Below, piece by piece: positions 1 through 6,791 of a stretch of DNA of 7,851 nt. The DNA comes from an uncultured Clostridia bacterium. Its GTDB lineage: Bacteria > Bacillota > Clostridia > Christensenellales > Aristaeellaceae. The DNA lies in assembly GCA_934631025.1 (NCBI GenBank), contig CAKTXR010000089.1, positions 1 to 7,851 on the forward strand. The letters are read 5' to 3'. Within the stretch, counting starts at the first letter, position 1. The number at the start of each line of letters is the position of its first letter. Made by a program: the position numbers and the translations under genes. Under the pieces are notes generated by a model, which was not told the DNA's origin, ran no database searches, and saw only the letters and a program-made list of their open reading frames with translations.

Positions 1-312
1 GCGCCGGACATTCCGCCTTGCCGAGAACTCCGAATGCCCCTTCCACCGCACAAACGCATCCGCTTTGGATTCAGCGCGCCTGCCGTGCAGTCCCCGCTTG
101 TGAAAAAATGATTCTCACTGCGCTTTGAGGATATTTTCACCACCCGCTCCTGCTTTTTCTCGCTGCTGTCTACCCGCGGACGTGCTAAAAGCCCCATTCC
201 GCGCCGCACGAGCATACCCGCATCAGCTTACATCTGCCATGCAATCCTGCCCGCCAGAAAAAGCAGGCTGCATCCTGAAGCTATTCCAATCATCTCCATT
301 TGTTTTTTGCCG
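1..312. other. Gene-free stretch upstream of the amidohydrolase
   Basis: No convincing coding region is visible on either strand. All three forward frames open at the window edge close by about base 128, and nothing in them is recognisable, so the end of an upstream gene cannot be excluded. A short imperfect hairpin (CCTGC pairing with GCAGG, extended by GCA/TGC) lies at 241-271 but has no T-tract on either side, so I do not call it a terminator. An open frame on the minus strand at 223-774 is the antisense shadow of the hydrolase gene. Confidence 0.4.
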
Positions 313-342
313 TTTACATCCTGCCCTCAGCCGTGTTATAAT
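313..342 (+). promoter_or_regulatory. Sigma-A promoter of the amidohydrolase gene
   Basis: TTTACA at 313-318 and a perfect TATAAT at 337-342 are separated by 18 nt. TGT directly before the -10 makes an extended -10 element. The expected start near 349 gives a leader of about 33 nt, which carries the ribosome binding site AAAGGAG at 366-372. Seen directly in the sequence; activity is inferred. Confidence 0.75.
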
Positions 343-381
343 GCTCTTAACGCGATATTCATGCGAAAGGAGTCCTGCCCC

Positions 382-1407
382 ATGACCGTCTGCGACGGAC
401 ACATTCACCTGAACCCCGGCTTTGCGGACGACGTGCGCCGCGCCGCCGACGCGGAAAACGCCGCGCGCTACACCCTGCTCTCCCTTTCCCAGCTGCGCGA
501 CGATCCCGCTCAGAACACCGAAGTGCTGCTGGCCAAGGCGCTCGATCCCACGCGCTGTTTCGCCTTTTGCGGCCTGGATCACGAAAAGCCCGGCCGCCCC
601 GTGCCCGATCCGCTCGAGCAGGTCAGGCGCTGGCTCGACGCGGGCTGCGACGGTGTGAAGTTCATCGAGACCAAGCCCAACTGCCAGCGCCGCCTGAGTG
701 TTCGGCTGGACGATCTGCGTTTTGATCCGATGTTCGCCTATCTCGAGGAGCACAGCGTGCCGATCCTCTGGCACAACGGCGATCCCGCCCCATTCTGGGA
801 TGCAAAGCAGTGCCCCAAGTGGGCGATCGAGCGCGGCTGGGCCTATCTCGATCCGAGCTTTCTCTCACTTGAAGCGCTCTATGGCATCGTCGAGACGGTG
901 CTCGATCGGCACCCGAAGCTGCGCGTCACGTTCGCGCATTTCTACTTCGTCTCGGACAATCCCGCGCACGCCGAGCACATGATGACGCGCTATCCCAACG
1001 TGCATTTCGACATGACCCCCGGCACGGAGATGTATCCCGCCATTTCCAAAAGCGCCTTCTTCCGTGATTTCCTCATCCGCTATGCCGACCGCATACAGTA
1101 CGGCACCGATACCGAATGCGACGAGCCGAACCTCACGTTCAATTCGGCCATGCGCGACGGCATCCTCCGCTTCCTCTCCACCGACGAAGAAGCCCGCATC
1201 CACAACACGCCCGCGCGCGGCATTGCGCTCCCGAATGACGCTGTGGAGCAGATCATGAGCCGCACGCACGACGGCTTCGTCGGCATGAAGCCCAAGCCCA
1301 TTGACAAAACCGCCGCGCGCATCGCCTGCGAAGCGGCCATCGAGCGCTGTGCTCCCGCGCAGAAGCCCTATGCTCAGCGCGCCATGGAGCGCATCCTCGC
1401 GCTGTAA
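382..1407 (+). CDS. Amidohydrolase-2 family metal-dependent hydrolase (TIM barrel)
   Basis: A 341-residue cytoplasmic protein of the amidohydrolase-related (PF04909-like) TIM-barrel group. Metal-site features appear in the usual order: the strand-1 HxH motif (H7, H9 in DGHIHL), K93 in GVKF, H131 in WHNGD, H186 in FAHF, and D243 in YGTD near the end of the barrel. Relatives hydrolyse or decarboxylate small carbonyl substrates; the substrate here cannot be read from sequence. The frame is open back to 307, but ATG 382 is chosen because AAAGGAG ends 9 nt before it, the HxH then lies at the N-terminus as expected, and the promoter ends at 342, making codon 307 untranscribed. There is no signal peptide or membrane segment. 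The gene appears monocistronic, with its own promoter and terminator. The family is confident; the function is not. Confidence 0.85.
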   Translation: MTVCDGHIHLNPGFADDVRRAADAENAARYTLLSLSQLRDDPAQNTEVLLAKALDPTRCFAFCGLDHEKPGRPVPDPLEQVRRWLDAGCDGVKFIETKPNCQRRLSVRLDDLRFDPMFAYLEEHSVPILWHNGDPAPFWDAKQCPKWAIERGWAYLDPSFLSLEALYGIVETVLDRHPKLRVTFAHFYFVSDNPAHAEHMMTRYPNVHFDMTPGTEMYPAISKSAFFRDFLIRYADRIQYGTDTECDEPNLTFNSAMRDGILRFLSTDEEARIHNTPARGIALPNDAVEQIMSRTHDGFVGMKPKPIDKTAARIACEAAIERCAPAQKPYAQRAMERILAL

Positions 1408-1419
1408 CGCCCCGACAAA

Positions 1420-1466
1420 GAGCGCCCCGCCGCGATTCGTTTCGCAGCGGGGCGCTCCTTGTCTTT
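1420..1466 (+). terminator. Intrinsic terminator after the amidohydrolase
   Basis: A perfect 11-bp stem (GAGCGCCCCGC at 1420-1430 with GCGGGGCGCTC at 1447-1457) encloses a 16-nt loop and is followed by a T-rich tail (CTTGTCTTT). It begins 12 nt after the stop codon. The minus strand lacks a matching T-tract, so it should work on the plus strand. Confidence 0.85.
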
Positions 1467-1677
1467 ATGCAGGTTCGAAACGGCCGTCATGAACGTTTCT
1501 GAAACGCGCTCCGAAATCAGCCGCCTTGCTCAATCAGCATAGAACATTTCGGAATGCCGCCGTTTCCCGATGTGCCCACGGCAAGCCGCACATTTCCCGT
1601 GACCTATGCACTTATGCGGCCGTCGTTCCCGACGTCGGCGCGTCGTCTCCCTTTCGGACGATCGCCCGCGCGTTTCC

Positions 1678-3525
1678 TCACTTGTAATCGCCATAGAGAT
1701 TTTCGCCGATTTCGCGCGCCAGCTCGTCCTCCGCGCGCATATCCTCCTGCCGGAACCACACGGCCATGCGGTCGTCCTCGCTGCGGCCGGTCGCGCGGCG
1801 GCACCACTTGTAATAGGGAATCAGCTTGAACGTCCCGCCGCCCTGCCGCCAGCCGGTCACGCCGTCCTGCGTGCGCGTAAGCCGCGGCTCCTTCGCAATG
1901 GCGAAATCCACGTCGCCGCCGTTGTCGATCCCCTCGGCGCAGTACAGGAAGGGGCCGTCCATCACGGCGACGTTCCCCCGCTCGGCCGCGACGCGCGGAT
2001 TGGCGAACACGCGCGTCAGCCGATCCGCGCCCGCCACGGTCACCGTGTCCGCCCACACGCGCGTGACCGCCGCGTAGCCGTCCTCGATTGCGTAGTCGAG
2101 CGGCCGGCCGTCTATACTCAGGCCGAAGCCGTCCGTAAAGCGCGGCATACGCACGCGCAGCGTCAGCGCCTTCCCGCGCGAATCAAGGCGAATACGCCCG
2201 CCCTGCTGCTCGACTGAAAATTCCGCCGTCTCGAAGCGGCTGCCGATCATCAGATTGACGGTCAGCGCGCCCGTCCGACAGGCGTAAATATAGCTTTGCA
2301 GCGACGAGAACAGCTTGATCAGCATCGGCGGGCAGCAGGGGCAGCCGTGCCATGCCCAGCGCTGCACGCCGCCAGGGCTGACGAGCGGATTCTGATAGAA
2401 GAAATGCGTAAAATCCGGCCCGACCGCCGCCAGCACATTGTTGTACAGCGCGCGCTCAAAGCCGTCGTAATACTCGGCGCGGGGGTGCAGGCGGCTCATC
2501 TCGCCCGCCCAGAACATGAACGCGATGGCCGCGCAGGTCTCCAGATACGCGTCGGCCGGCAGGTTGTAATCCACATCGAAGCCCTCGATGTCGTGCCGCG
2601 TGCCGATGCCGCCGCTGACGTGCAGCTTTCTGTCATAGACGTTGCGCCAGATCGCGTCCAGCGCCGCGATGTAGCGCCCGTCGCCATACTCGCGCGCAAC
2701 GGCCGCCGCGCCGGTATAGCACAGCGCCGCGCGCACCGAATGGCCGACCGCCTGCCGCGCCTGCTCAAACGGCTTATCGTCCTGATTGTAGGCCGGCGCA
2801 AAGCGGCTGCTCAGCCCGCGCCCCTCGTGGCGGCCGCGCGCCTTATACCAGAAATCGGCCATGCGCAGATAGTCGGCATAATCCACGCCGTGCGCCCGCG
2901 CGTATTCGTCCAGCGCGCGCGTATCGCGGAAGAGGACGTACAGCCGGACGAACGCCTCCTCGGGCAGCGAATGGCCGGGGATGACGTTGTGCTTCGGCGC
3001 GTCGCCCATATAGGCGCAGATCAGGTTGGCCGCGCGCACGGCGCAGTCGAGCAGCTCGGTTTCGCCCGTCGCCCGATAGTGGCTCACGGCGGCCTCGACC
3101 AGCGCGCCATGGTTGTAGAGGTCGTGCTGAATCACGATGTCGCCGCCGTTCTCGCCCCAGCGCTTCTCCGGCGCTTCCAGCAGCGTCCATGTGGAGAGGA
3201 AGCCGTCCGTGGCCAGCGAGGCCGCGCGCACGCGCTTTACGATTCCGTCAACGCGCGCCTTCAGCGCTGCGTCAGGCCGCGCCGCGAGGAAGTCGCACGC
3301 GCCTCTGAGCGTCTCGAGCAGCAGCCCGTCCGAAAAGTGCGGCCCGCGATGTCCGCCCGTCTCGCCCCGCGCCGCGCGGTCGTAATTCTCCAGATAGCCG
3401 TCCTCCTCGAATTTGTCCAGCACATAGGGCAGCATGACCGTCCGCATCGATTCGAGATAAGGTGTCCAGAACCGATCGTCTATCGAAACGTCCTTCACAC
3501 TCGGGAATTGCCAAAAATCGCGCAT
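1678..3525 (-). CDS. GH127/DUF1680 glycoside hydrolase, probable beta-L-arabinofuranosidase
   Basis: A 615-residue protein of the DUF1680 (PF07944) family, typed by Bifidobacterium HypBA1, a retaining beta-L-arabinofuranosidase with a Zn-held cysteine nucleophile. The (alpha/alpha)6-barrel hallmarks are present: GH at 184-185 followed by PEEA, a GHSVRA block at 261-266, and GGIG at 305-308 leading to E314, the probable acid/base. The metal-site E329 and C331 lie in LETCAAIA, and GCPCCPP at 394-400 places the nucleophile at C397 with C398 beside it. The rest is beta-sandwich. There is no signal peptide, so it should act in the cytoplasm on imported oligosaccharides. The ATG has an excellent AGGGAGGGGA five bases upstream. 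It is divergent from an AraC regulator. The E314-E329 interval is one residue shorter than I recall for HypBA1, and M replaces the usual N after CCPP, so substrate could differ (GH146-like or other arabinoside). Confidence 0.92.
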   Translation of the reverse strand: MRDFWQFPSVKDVSIDDRFWTPYLESMRTVMLPYVLDKFEEDGYLENYDRAARGETGGHRGPHFSDGLLLETLRGACDFLAARPDAALKARVDGIVKRVRAASLATDGFLSTWTLLEAPEKRWGENGGDIVIQHDLYNHGALVEAAVSHYRATGETELLDCAVRAANLICAYMGDAPKHNVIPGHSLPEEAFVRLYVLFRDTRALDEYARAHGVDYADYLRMADFWYKARGRHEGRGLSSRFAPAYNQDDKPFEQARQAVGHSVRAALCYTGAAAVAREYGDGRYIAALDAIWRNVYDRKLHVSGGIGTRHDIEGFDVDYNLPADAYLETCAAIAFMFWAGEMSRLHPRAEYYDGFERALYNNVLAAVGPDFTHFFYQNPLVSPGGVQRWAWHGCPCCPPMLIKLFSSLQSYIYACRTGALTVNLMIGSRFETAEFSVEQQGGRIRLDSRGKALTLRVRMPRFTDGFGLSIDGRPLDYAIEDGYAAVTRVWADTVTVAGADRLTRVFANPRVAAERGNVAVMDGPFLYCAEGIDNGGDVDFAIAKEPRLTRTQDGVTGWRQGGGTFKLIPYYKWCRRATGRSEDDRMAVWFRQEDMRAEDELAREIGENLYGDYK

Positions 3526-3541
3526 AAAAGTCCCCTCCCTG

Positions 3542-3570
3542 TTGATTCGGCGCCGAAAAGCGCGTATAAT
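3542..3570 (+). promoter_or_regulatory. Promoter of the AraC-family regulator gene
   Basis: TTGATT at 3542-3547, a 17-nt spacer and a perfect TATAAT at 3565-3570, reading toward the regulator. The expected start is near 3577, giving a leader of about 90-105 nt. A 12-bp palindrome fills part of the spacer. Confidence 0.7.
3546..3557. promoter_or_regulatory. 12-bp perfect palindrome in the regulator promoter
   Basis: TTCGGCGCCGAA is its own reverse complement. It overlaps the last bases of the -35 and lies in the spacer of the regulator promoter, and within the hydrolase leader just upstream of its ribosome binding site. A protein bound here would block regulator transcription, so autoregulation is a plausible but untested role. 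AraC proteins more often bind direct repeats. Confidence 0.4.
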
Positions 3571-3588
3571 GAGCCATAGAATCGATGT

Positions 3589-3607
3589 CTGCGACGTTTT
3601 TTCGCAG
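3589..3607. promoter_or_regulatory. Dyad between the two facing promoters (candidate operator)
   Basis: CTGCGA at 3589-3594 and TCGCAG at 3602-3607 form a perfect 6-bp inverted repeat with a 7-nt T-rich centre. It lies between the two -10 elements, where both leaders overlap, so it could be an operator for both genes or a stem-loop in either RNA. Confidence 0.4.
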
Positions 3608-3618
3608 CCGTCACGCCC

Positions 3619-3648
3619 ATTATAGCGCGCCGATCGCCTTCCCGTAAA
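3619..3648 (-). promoter_or_regulatory. Promoter of the GH127 hydrolase gene
   Basis: On the minus strand, TTTACG (plus coordinates 3643-3648), an 18-nt spacer and a perfect TATAAT (3619-3624). The start should be near 3612, with a leader of about 87 nt. The -35 is only a 4/6 match, which fits a promoter that needs an activator such as the neighbouring AraC protein. Confidence 0.6.
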
Positions 3649-3668
3649 CCGGCGCAGCTCCCGAAAAG

Positions 3669-4532
3669 GTGGATTTTTCCGAGATGCTCAACATGATTCT
3701 CTCCGACACTGAGGCGGTGCGCTTCGCCTCGGCGGGACAGTTCATCGCCGCCGGCGCGTCGATTCATCCGCGCCGCACGCTGCCCACCGCCGTGCTGCTG
3801 GTCGGCGTTTCCGGCCGCTATCCCATCGCGCAGGAGGGGCGCGGCTACGATCTCGCAGTGGATACGTTCATGCTGCTCTTTCCCTTCCGCGAGCACATGG
3901 GCACGGCGCTCTCCGAGGGCAGTCAGTCGCACTACTGGTGCCACTTTACCGTGCCGGACAGCGCGCGCTATGCCGACGCGCCTGAATCCGACAGCTTGTC
4001 GCTCCCCGAATTCGGGCGCTTGAAGCACCCCGAACGGACGGCGCTGCTCTTTCGCCAGCTGATCGACGCGTCGGAGCGCGCCTACGCCGTTCCCGCCGCG
4101 CGCGAGGAGCTGTGCAGCCTCTACACGCGCATCCTCCTGCGGGAAATCGCCGAGGACGCGTTCGAGGAAAGCGGCGGCAGAGCGCGCAGCGGCCGCGCCG
4201 TGGTGGAGCGCGTAAAGGAGCATCTGCGCGTCCATGCCGCCGAGGAAATCGCGCTGGGCGACGTGGCCGCGCGCTTTCACTACAACGCCGATTATCTCGC
4301 GCACATCTTCCATCAGGAAACCGGCCTGACGATGTGCGGCTATCTGCTCGCCGAGCGCATCGCCGCGGCGCAGAAGCTGCTGCTGGAAACCGGCCTGAGC
4401 GTCGCCGCGGTGGCCGGCGCGTGCGGCTTCGGCGATGAAAAGTATTTCATGCGCGCCTTCAAGCGCCGCGTGGGGATCACGCCCTCGCAGTTCCGCCGCG
4501 CGCACTGCCGCCTGCACACCAACATCAAATAG
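3669..4532 (+). CDS. AraC-family transcriptional regulator
   Basis: A 287-residue regulator (from the GTG) with an N-terminal sensing region of about 1-140, cupin-like in position though weakly recognisable, and a C-terminal AraC/XylS DNA-binding domain. Helix-turn-helix 1 spans roughly 194-226. Helix-turn-helix 2 spans 244-277 and carries the family signature GFGDEKYFMRAFKRRVGITP at 253-272. It is divergent from the GH127 gene, so it probably senses an arabinose-containing sugar or breakdown product and controls that gene; this is inference from context. The start is uncertain: GTG 3669 gives the longest frame but has no ribosome binding site, whereas ATG 3684 lies 11 nt after AAGGTGG (3666-3672) and may be the true start, giving 282 residues. 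No strong terminator follows. Confidence 0.9.
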   Translation: MDFSEMLNMILSDTEAVRFASAGQFIAAGASIHPRRTLPTAVLLVGVSGRYPIAQEGRGYDLAVDTFMLLFPFREHMGTALSEGSQSHYWCHFTVPDSARYADAPESDSLSLPEFGRLKHPERTALLFRQLIDASERAYAVPAAREELCSLYTRILLREIAEDAFEESGGRARSGRAVVERVKEHLRVHAAEEIALGDVAARFHYNADYLAHIFHQETGLTMCGYLLAERIAAAQKLLLETGLSVAAVAGACGFGDEKYFMRAFKRRVGITPSQFRRAHCRLHTNIK

Positions 4533-4536
4533 ACGA

Positions 4537-4622
4537 ACGCTGCGGCGCGTTGCCCCCACGAAGGGGCGCACTTCGCGCTTTAGCCGCGCAAACTGCTTTC
4601 AACAAACCGCTTTGCGCAGCGT
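4537..4622 (+). repeat. Long-range inverted repeat in the regulator 3' region
   Basis: ACGCTGCG at 4537-4544 and CGCAGCGT at 4615-4622 are perfect 8-bp complements around a 70-nt loop. That loop contains a smaller GCCCC/GGGGC hairpin near 4551-4568. It could fold the 3' end of the regulator mRNA, but without a T-tract I do not call it a terminator. The rest of 4623-4756 holds nothing recognisable apart from the AT-rich dyad. Confidence 0.3.
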
Positions 4623-4703
4623 GATTAATCCAAACACCTCCATAGCAACACATTGTCCCGCAAAAGACCAGCTAAAGCCCCCATTGCGCTGTAAAAATCT
4701 CCT

Positions 4704-4718
4704 CTTCAATAATTGAAG
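4704..4718. repeat. AT-rich perfect dyad
   Basis: CTTCAAT and ATTGAAG flank a single central A, a 7-bp perfect dyad. It is AT-rich in GC-rich surroundings and stands between two converging genes, away from any promoter I can see. Its role is unknown. Confidence 0.3.
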
Positions 4719-4756
4719 CAAGCCATGGACAACCTTCCCATCCTGCTTCCGCATAC

Positions 4757-4795
4757 AAAAATAACGCGCTCCGCATCCTTACGATACGAAGCGCG
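4757..4795 (-). terminator. Intrinsic terminator of the MATE transporter gene
   Basis: CGCGCT (4765-4770) pairs with AGCGCG (4790-4795). The stem continues inward as CG/CG and ATC/GAT across two 1x1 mismatches to a 5-nt loop. On the minus strand it starts 10 nt after the MATE stop and is followed by TTATTTTT. The plus side has CTTTTC after the stem, so it may also stop transcripts from the regulator. Confidence 0.75.
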
Positions 4796-4805
4796 CTTTT
4801 CATAA

Positions 4806-6170
4806 TCACACGTGTTTATGCTTCCATTTGCCGGTCCTGAAGCGCCAATAGACCACGGCCGCGCGGGCGTACTGATCCAGTATGATGCACAGCCATGCGC
4901 CGTCCAACTTGAGATCCAGCGTATAGATGAAGAAGCTGCCCAGCATGACGCGGAATATCCAGATGCCCAGCGCCGAGGCGACCAGCGGGAATTTTGAATC
5001 GCCCGCGCCGCGCAGACCGGCGGCAATCGGCAGCTGCGTGAATATGCCCGGCATGCCCAGCGCTATCAGCCTGAGCGCGTCGGCGGACAGGCGCACGACG
5101 TCCAGATCGCTGGTATAGATCAGCGCAATCTGACGGATAAAGAGCAGGAACACAATGGCGAAGCAAAACGAGAAGAGCAGCGACAGCCGGTGAATAAAGC
5201 GCATATAGCCCTCGGCGCGCTCCTTCTCCCCCGCGCCCAGACTCTGGCCGACCATCGTCGTGGCCGCGATGCCGAACGCCTGCGCGGGCATCCAGGTCAG
5301 ACCGTTGACGCTCAGCGCGATCTGGTGCGCCGCAAACAGCTGCGTGCCCAATCCGGCCACCTTGCGCGCGAACACGAAGAAGCCGATCTGCATGATGATC
5401 TGCTCAACGGCCGCCGTAGTACCCACGCCGCCGATCTTTTTGAGCCACTTCAGGCGGATGAGCCAGTCGGCGCGCAGCGTCTGCTTCACCTCATGCCGGC
5501 CGAAGAACAGCACGCCCAGCGCCAGAATCAGCGCGATATAGCGCGACAGCGTGGTCGATATGGCCGCGCCGGTCACGCCCAGCTGCGGGCAGCCGAGCCT
5601 GCCGTAAATCAGCGCGTAATTGCCGATAACATTGCAGAAATTGGCGATGAGGTTGTAGACCATGGGCATACGCGTGCGCCCCACGCCGCGCAGAGAGCCG
5701 GTGATGGCATAGCACATCGACAGCGGCAGCATACCGACCGCGATGATGCGCAGATAATCGACGGCGAAATCAAGCGTGTCCTCCTGCGCGCCCATGAAAA
5801 TGATGATCGGCTCGGCGAACGTATAGAGCACCAGCGAGACGAGCAGGCCGATCAGCGCGTTGGCCATCATCGCCGTGCGGACGATCGAGCGCGCGTCGTC
5901 GCGCTTCCCCGCCCCCATCGCCCAGGCCACGGCCACGGTCGTGCCGTTGTTGAAAGCCGAGATCATGCCGTTGAACAGATTGAACGGCGAATTTGTCAGC
6001 CCCACCGCCGCGATGGCGGCCGTCGAATCGACGCTGTGACCCAGCATGATGGTGTCCACCATGCCGAAGAGCTGGCTCATGACCAGCTCAAACAGCGCCG
6101 GCAGCATGATCACCCAGATGATTTTCGTGTCCTCGCGCTTGAGCGAGGTCTTTCTCAGCAATAATTCCAT
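4806..6170 (-). CDS. MATE-family efflux antiporter
   Basis: A 454-residue integral membrane protein with about 12 hydrophobic segments, the usual MATE size and topology. These antiporters export drugs or organic cations in exchange for Na+ or H+. The two internally related halves are visible: AAVGL with WAMGAGKRDDAR at 83-94 and GSLRGVGRTRMPM at 158-170 in the first half; AAHQIALSVNG at 280-290 with GQSLGAGEKERAEGY and GLRGAGDSKFPL at 385-396 in the second. ATG 6170 is preferred because GGGAG lies 7 nt before it. An in-frame ATG 33 bases upstream (6203) would add a basic MKPRQGRGRRE extension but has its G-run directly against the codon. The protein is complete, ends in a basic KWKHKHV tail, has its own promoter and terminator, and has no regulator beside it. 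Substrate unknown. Confidence 0.93.
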   Translation of the reverse strand: MELLLRKTSLKREDTKIIWVIMLPALFELVMSQLFGMVDTIMLGHSVDSTAAIAAVGLTNSPFNLFNGMISAFNNGTTVAVAWAMGAGKRDDARSIVRTAMMANALIGLLVSLVLYTFAEPIIIFMGAQEDTLDFAVDYLRIIAVGMLPLSMCYAITGSLRGVGRTRMPMVYNLIANFCNVIGNYALIYGRLGCPQLGVTGAAISTTLSRYIALILALGVLFFGRHEVKQTLRADWLIRLKWLKKIGGVGTTAAVEQIIMQIGFFVFARKVAGLGTQLFAAHQIALSVNGLTWMPAQAFGIAATTMVGQSLGAGEKERAEGYMRFIHRLSLLFSFCFAIVFLLFIRQIALIYTSDLDVVRLSADALRLIALGMPGIFTQLPIAAGLRGAGDSKFPLVASALGIWIFRVMLGSFFIYTLDLKLDGAWLCIILDQYARAAVVYWRFRTGKWKHKHV

Positions 6171-6239
6171 CTCTCGTCTCCCGCGCCCCTGCCGCGGCTT
6201 CATCCCCCTTGCGCATTTATCAAATCCTCGTTAAATAAT

Positions 6240-6268
6240 ATAATACTCCTCTCTTTCATCAATGTCAA
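6240..6268 (-). promoter_or_regulatory. Promoter of the MATE transporter gene
   Basis: On the minus strand, a perfect TTGACA (plus 6263-6268), a 17-nt spacer and TATTAT (6240-6245). Start expected near 6233. The AT-rich block 6230-6245 stands out from the GC-rich surroundings. A start here would still include the alternative ATG at 6203. Confidence 0.75.
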
Positions 6269-6375
6269 GTCTGGGCGCATGGGCGGCGAGGCCCGCGCAT
6301 AGAATAGAGACGACACGCAAAGGAAAAAGCGCGCATAGTATGCCGTGTAAGCTGCTGTGCGGAGCGTGGTCAATC

Positions 6376-6714
6376 ATGATTCTAAGAGGAGAGTTGTATA
6401 TCGCCGATCTCGATCCGGTGGTCGGCTCGGAGCAGGGCGGGCTGAGGCCGGTGCTGGTCGTGCAGAACGACATGGGCAATCGCTACAGCCCCACCGTCGT
6501 CGTGCTCGCCGTCACCTCGCAGCTGCAAAAGGCGCGCCTGCCCACTCACGTTCAGGTGCCCGCCGCCGGACACGGCCTGCAAAAGGATTCCGTCATACTC
6601 GCCGAGCAGCTGCGCACGCTCGACAAGCGCCGCCTACAGGAGCGCATCGGCCGTCTCACGCCCGAATACATGGCGCAGGTGGAGCGTGCTCTGGCCGTGG
6701 AGCTGGGGCTGTGA
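6376..6714 (+). CDS. mazF: MazF/NdoA-type mRNA endoribonuclease toxin
   Basis: A 112-residue PemK/MazF-fold protein strikingly close to Bacillus subtilis NdoA (EndoA): GELYIADLDPVVGSEQGG at 5-22, RPVLVVQND at 24-32, then NRYSPT, QKARLPTH at 51-58, KDSVILAEQLRTLDK at 70-84. The catalytic pair of the family is present (R24 and T47, matching R25 and T48 of NdoA). These enzymes cleave single-stranded mRNA at short U-rich sites; the NdoA site is U^ACAU. ATG 6376 aligns with the family start, though the ribosome binding site is weak (GGAG, 11 nt away). An in-frame ATG at 6340 would add a tail foreign to the family. No MazE/EndB-like antitoxin gene lies upstream, where the gene is divergent from the MATE transporter, or downstream. 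Its promoter is not obvious. Confidence 0.95.
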   Translation: MILRGELYIADLDPVVGSEQGGLRPVLVVQNDMGNRYSPTVVVLAVTSQLQKARLPTHVQVPAAGHGLQKDSVILAEQLRTLDKRRLQERIGRLTPEYMAQVERALAVELGL

Positions 6715-6756
6715 GCGGCAAATTGTGCGCCGGCGCTTAAAATACGCAATCCGCTC

Positions 6757-6785
6757 TTGACAAACGGGAAAGGAGACGATATAAT
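6757..6785 (+). promoter_or_regulatory. Perfect-consensus sigma-A promoter of a small RNA
   Basis: TTGACA (6757-6762), exactly 17 nt, TATAAT (6780-6785): a full 12/12 consensus match. It starts 42 nt after the mazF stop. Start expected at about 6791-6793. A 10-bp palindrome GCGCCGGCGC (6727-6736) lies 20 nt upstream. Such strength without a ribosome binding site and ATG behind it points to a non-coding RNA. Confidence 0.85.
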
Positions 6786-6791
6786 AACATT

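Noticed and set aside
1604..2217. Overlapping open frames on both strands at the 3' end of the GH127 gene
   Set aside because: Shadows in GC-rich coding DNA without ribosome binding sites.
2296..3579. 427-codon open frame antisense to the GH127 gene
   Set aside because: Arg/Ala/His-rich shadow with no recognisable domain; the minus-strand hydrolase carries all family motifs.
3495..4571. 358-codon open frame antisense to the AraC gene
   Set aside because: It mirrors the regulator on the other strand, has the Ala/Arg/Gly-rich composition of a GC-driven shadow, and the plus-strand AraC protein is unambiguous.
5190..6164. 324-codon open frame antisense to the MATE gene
   Set aside because: Composition (His/Arg/Asp-rich, no domain) is that of the reverse strand of a membrane protein gene.
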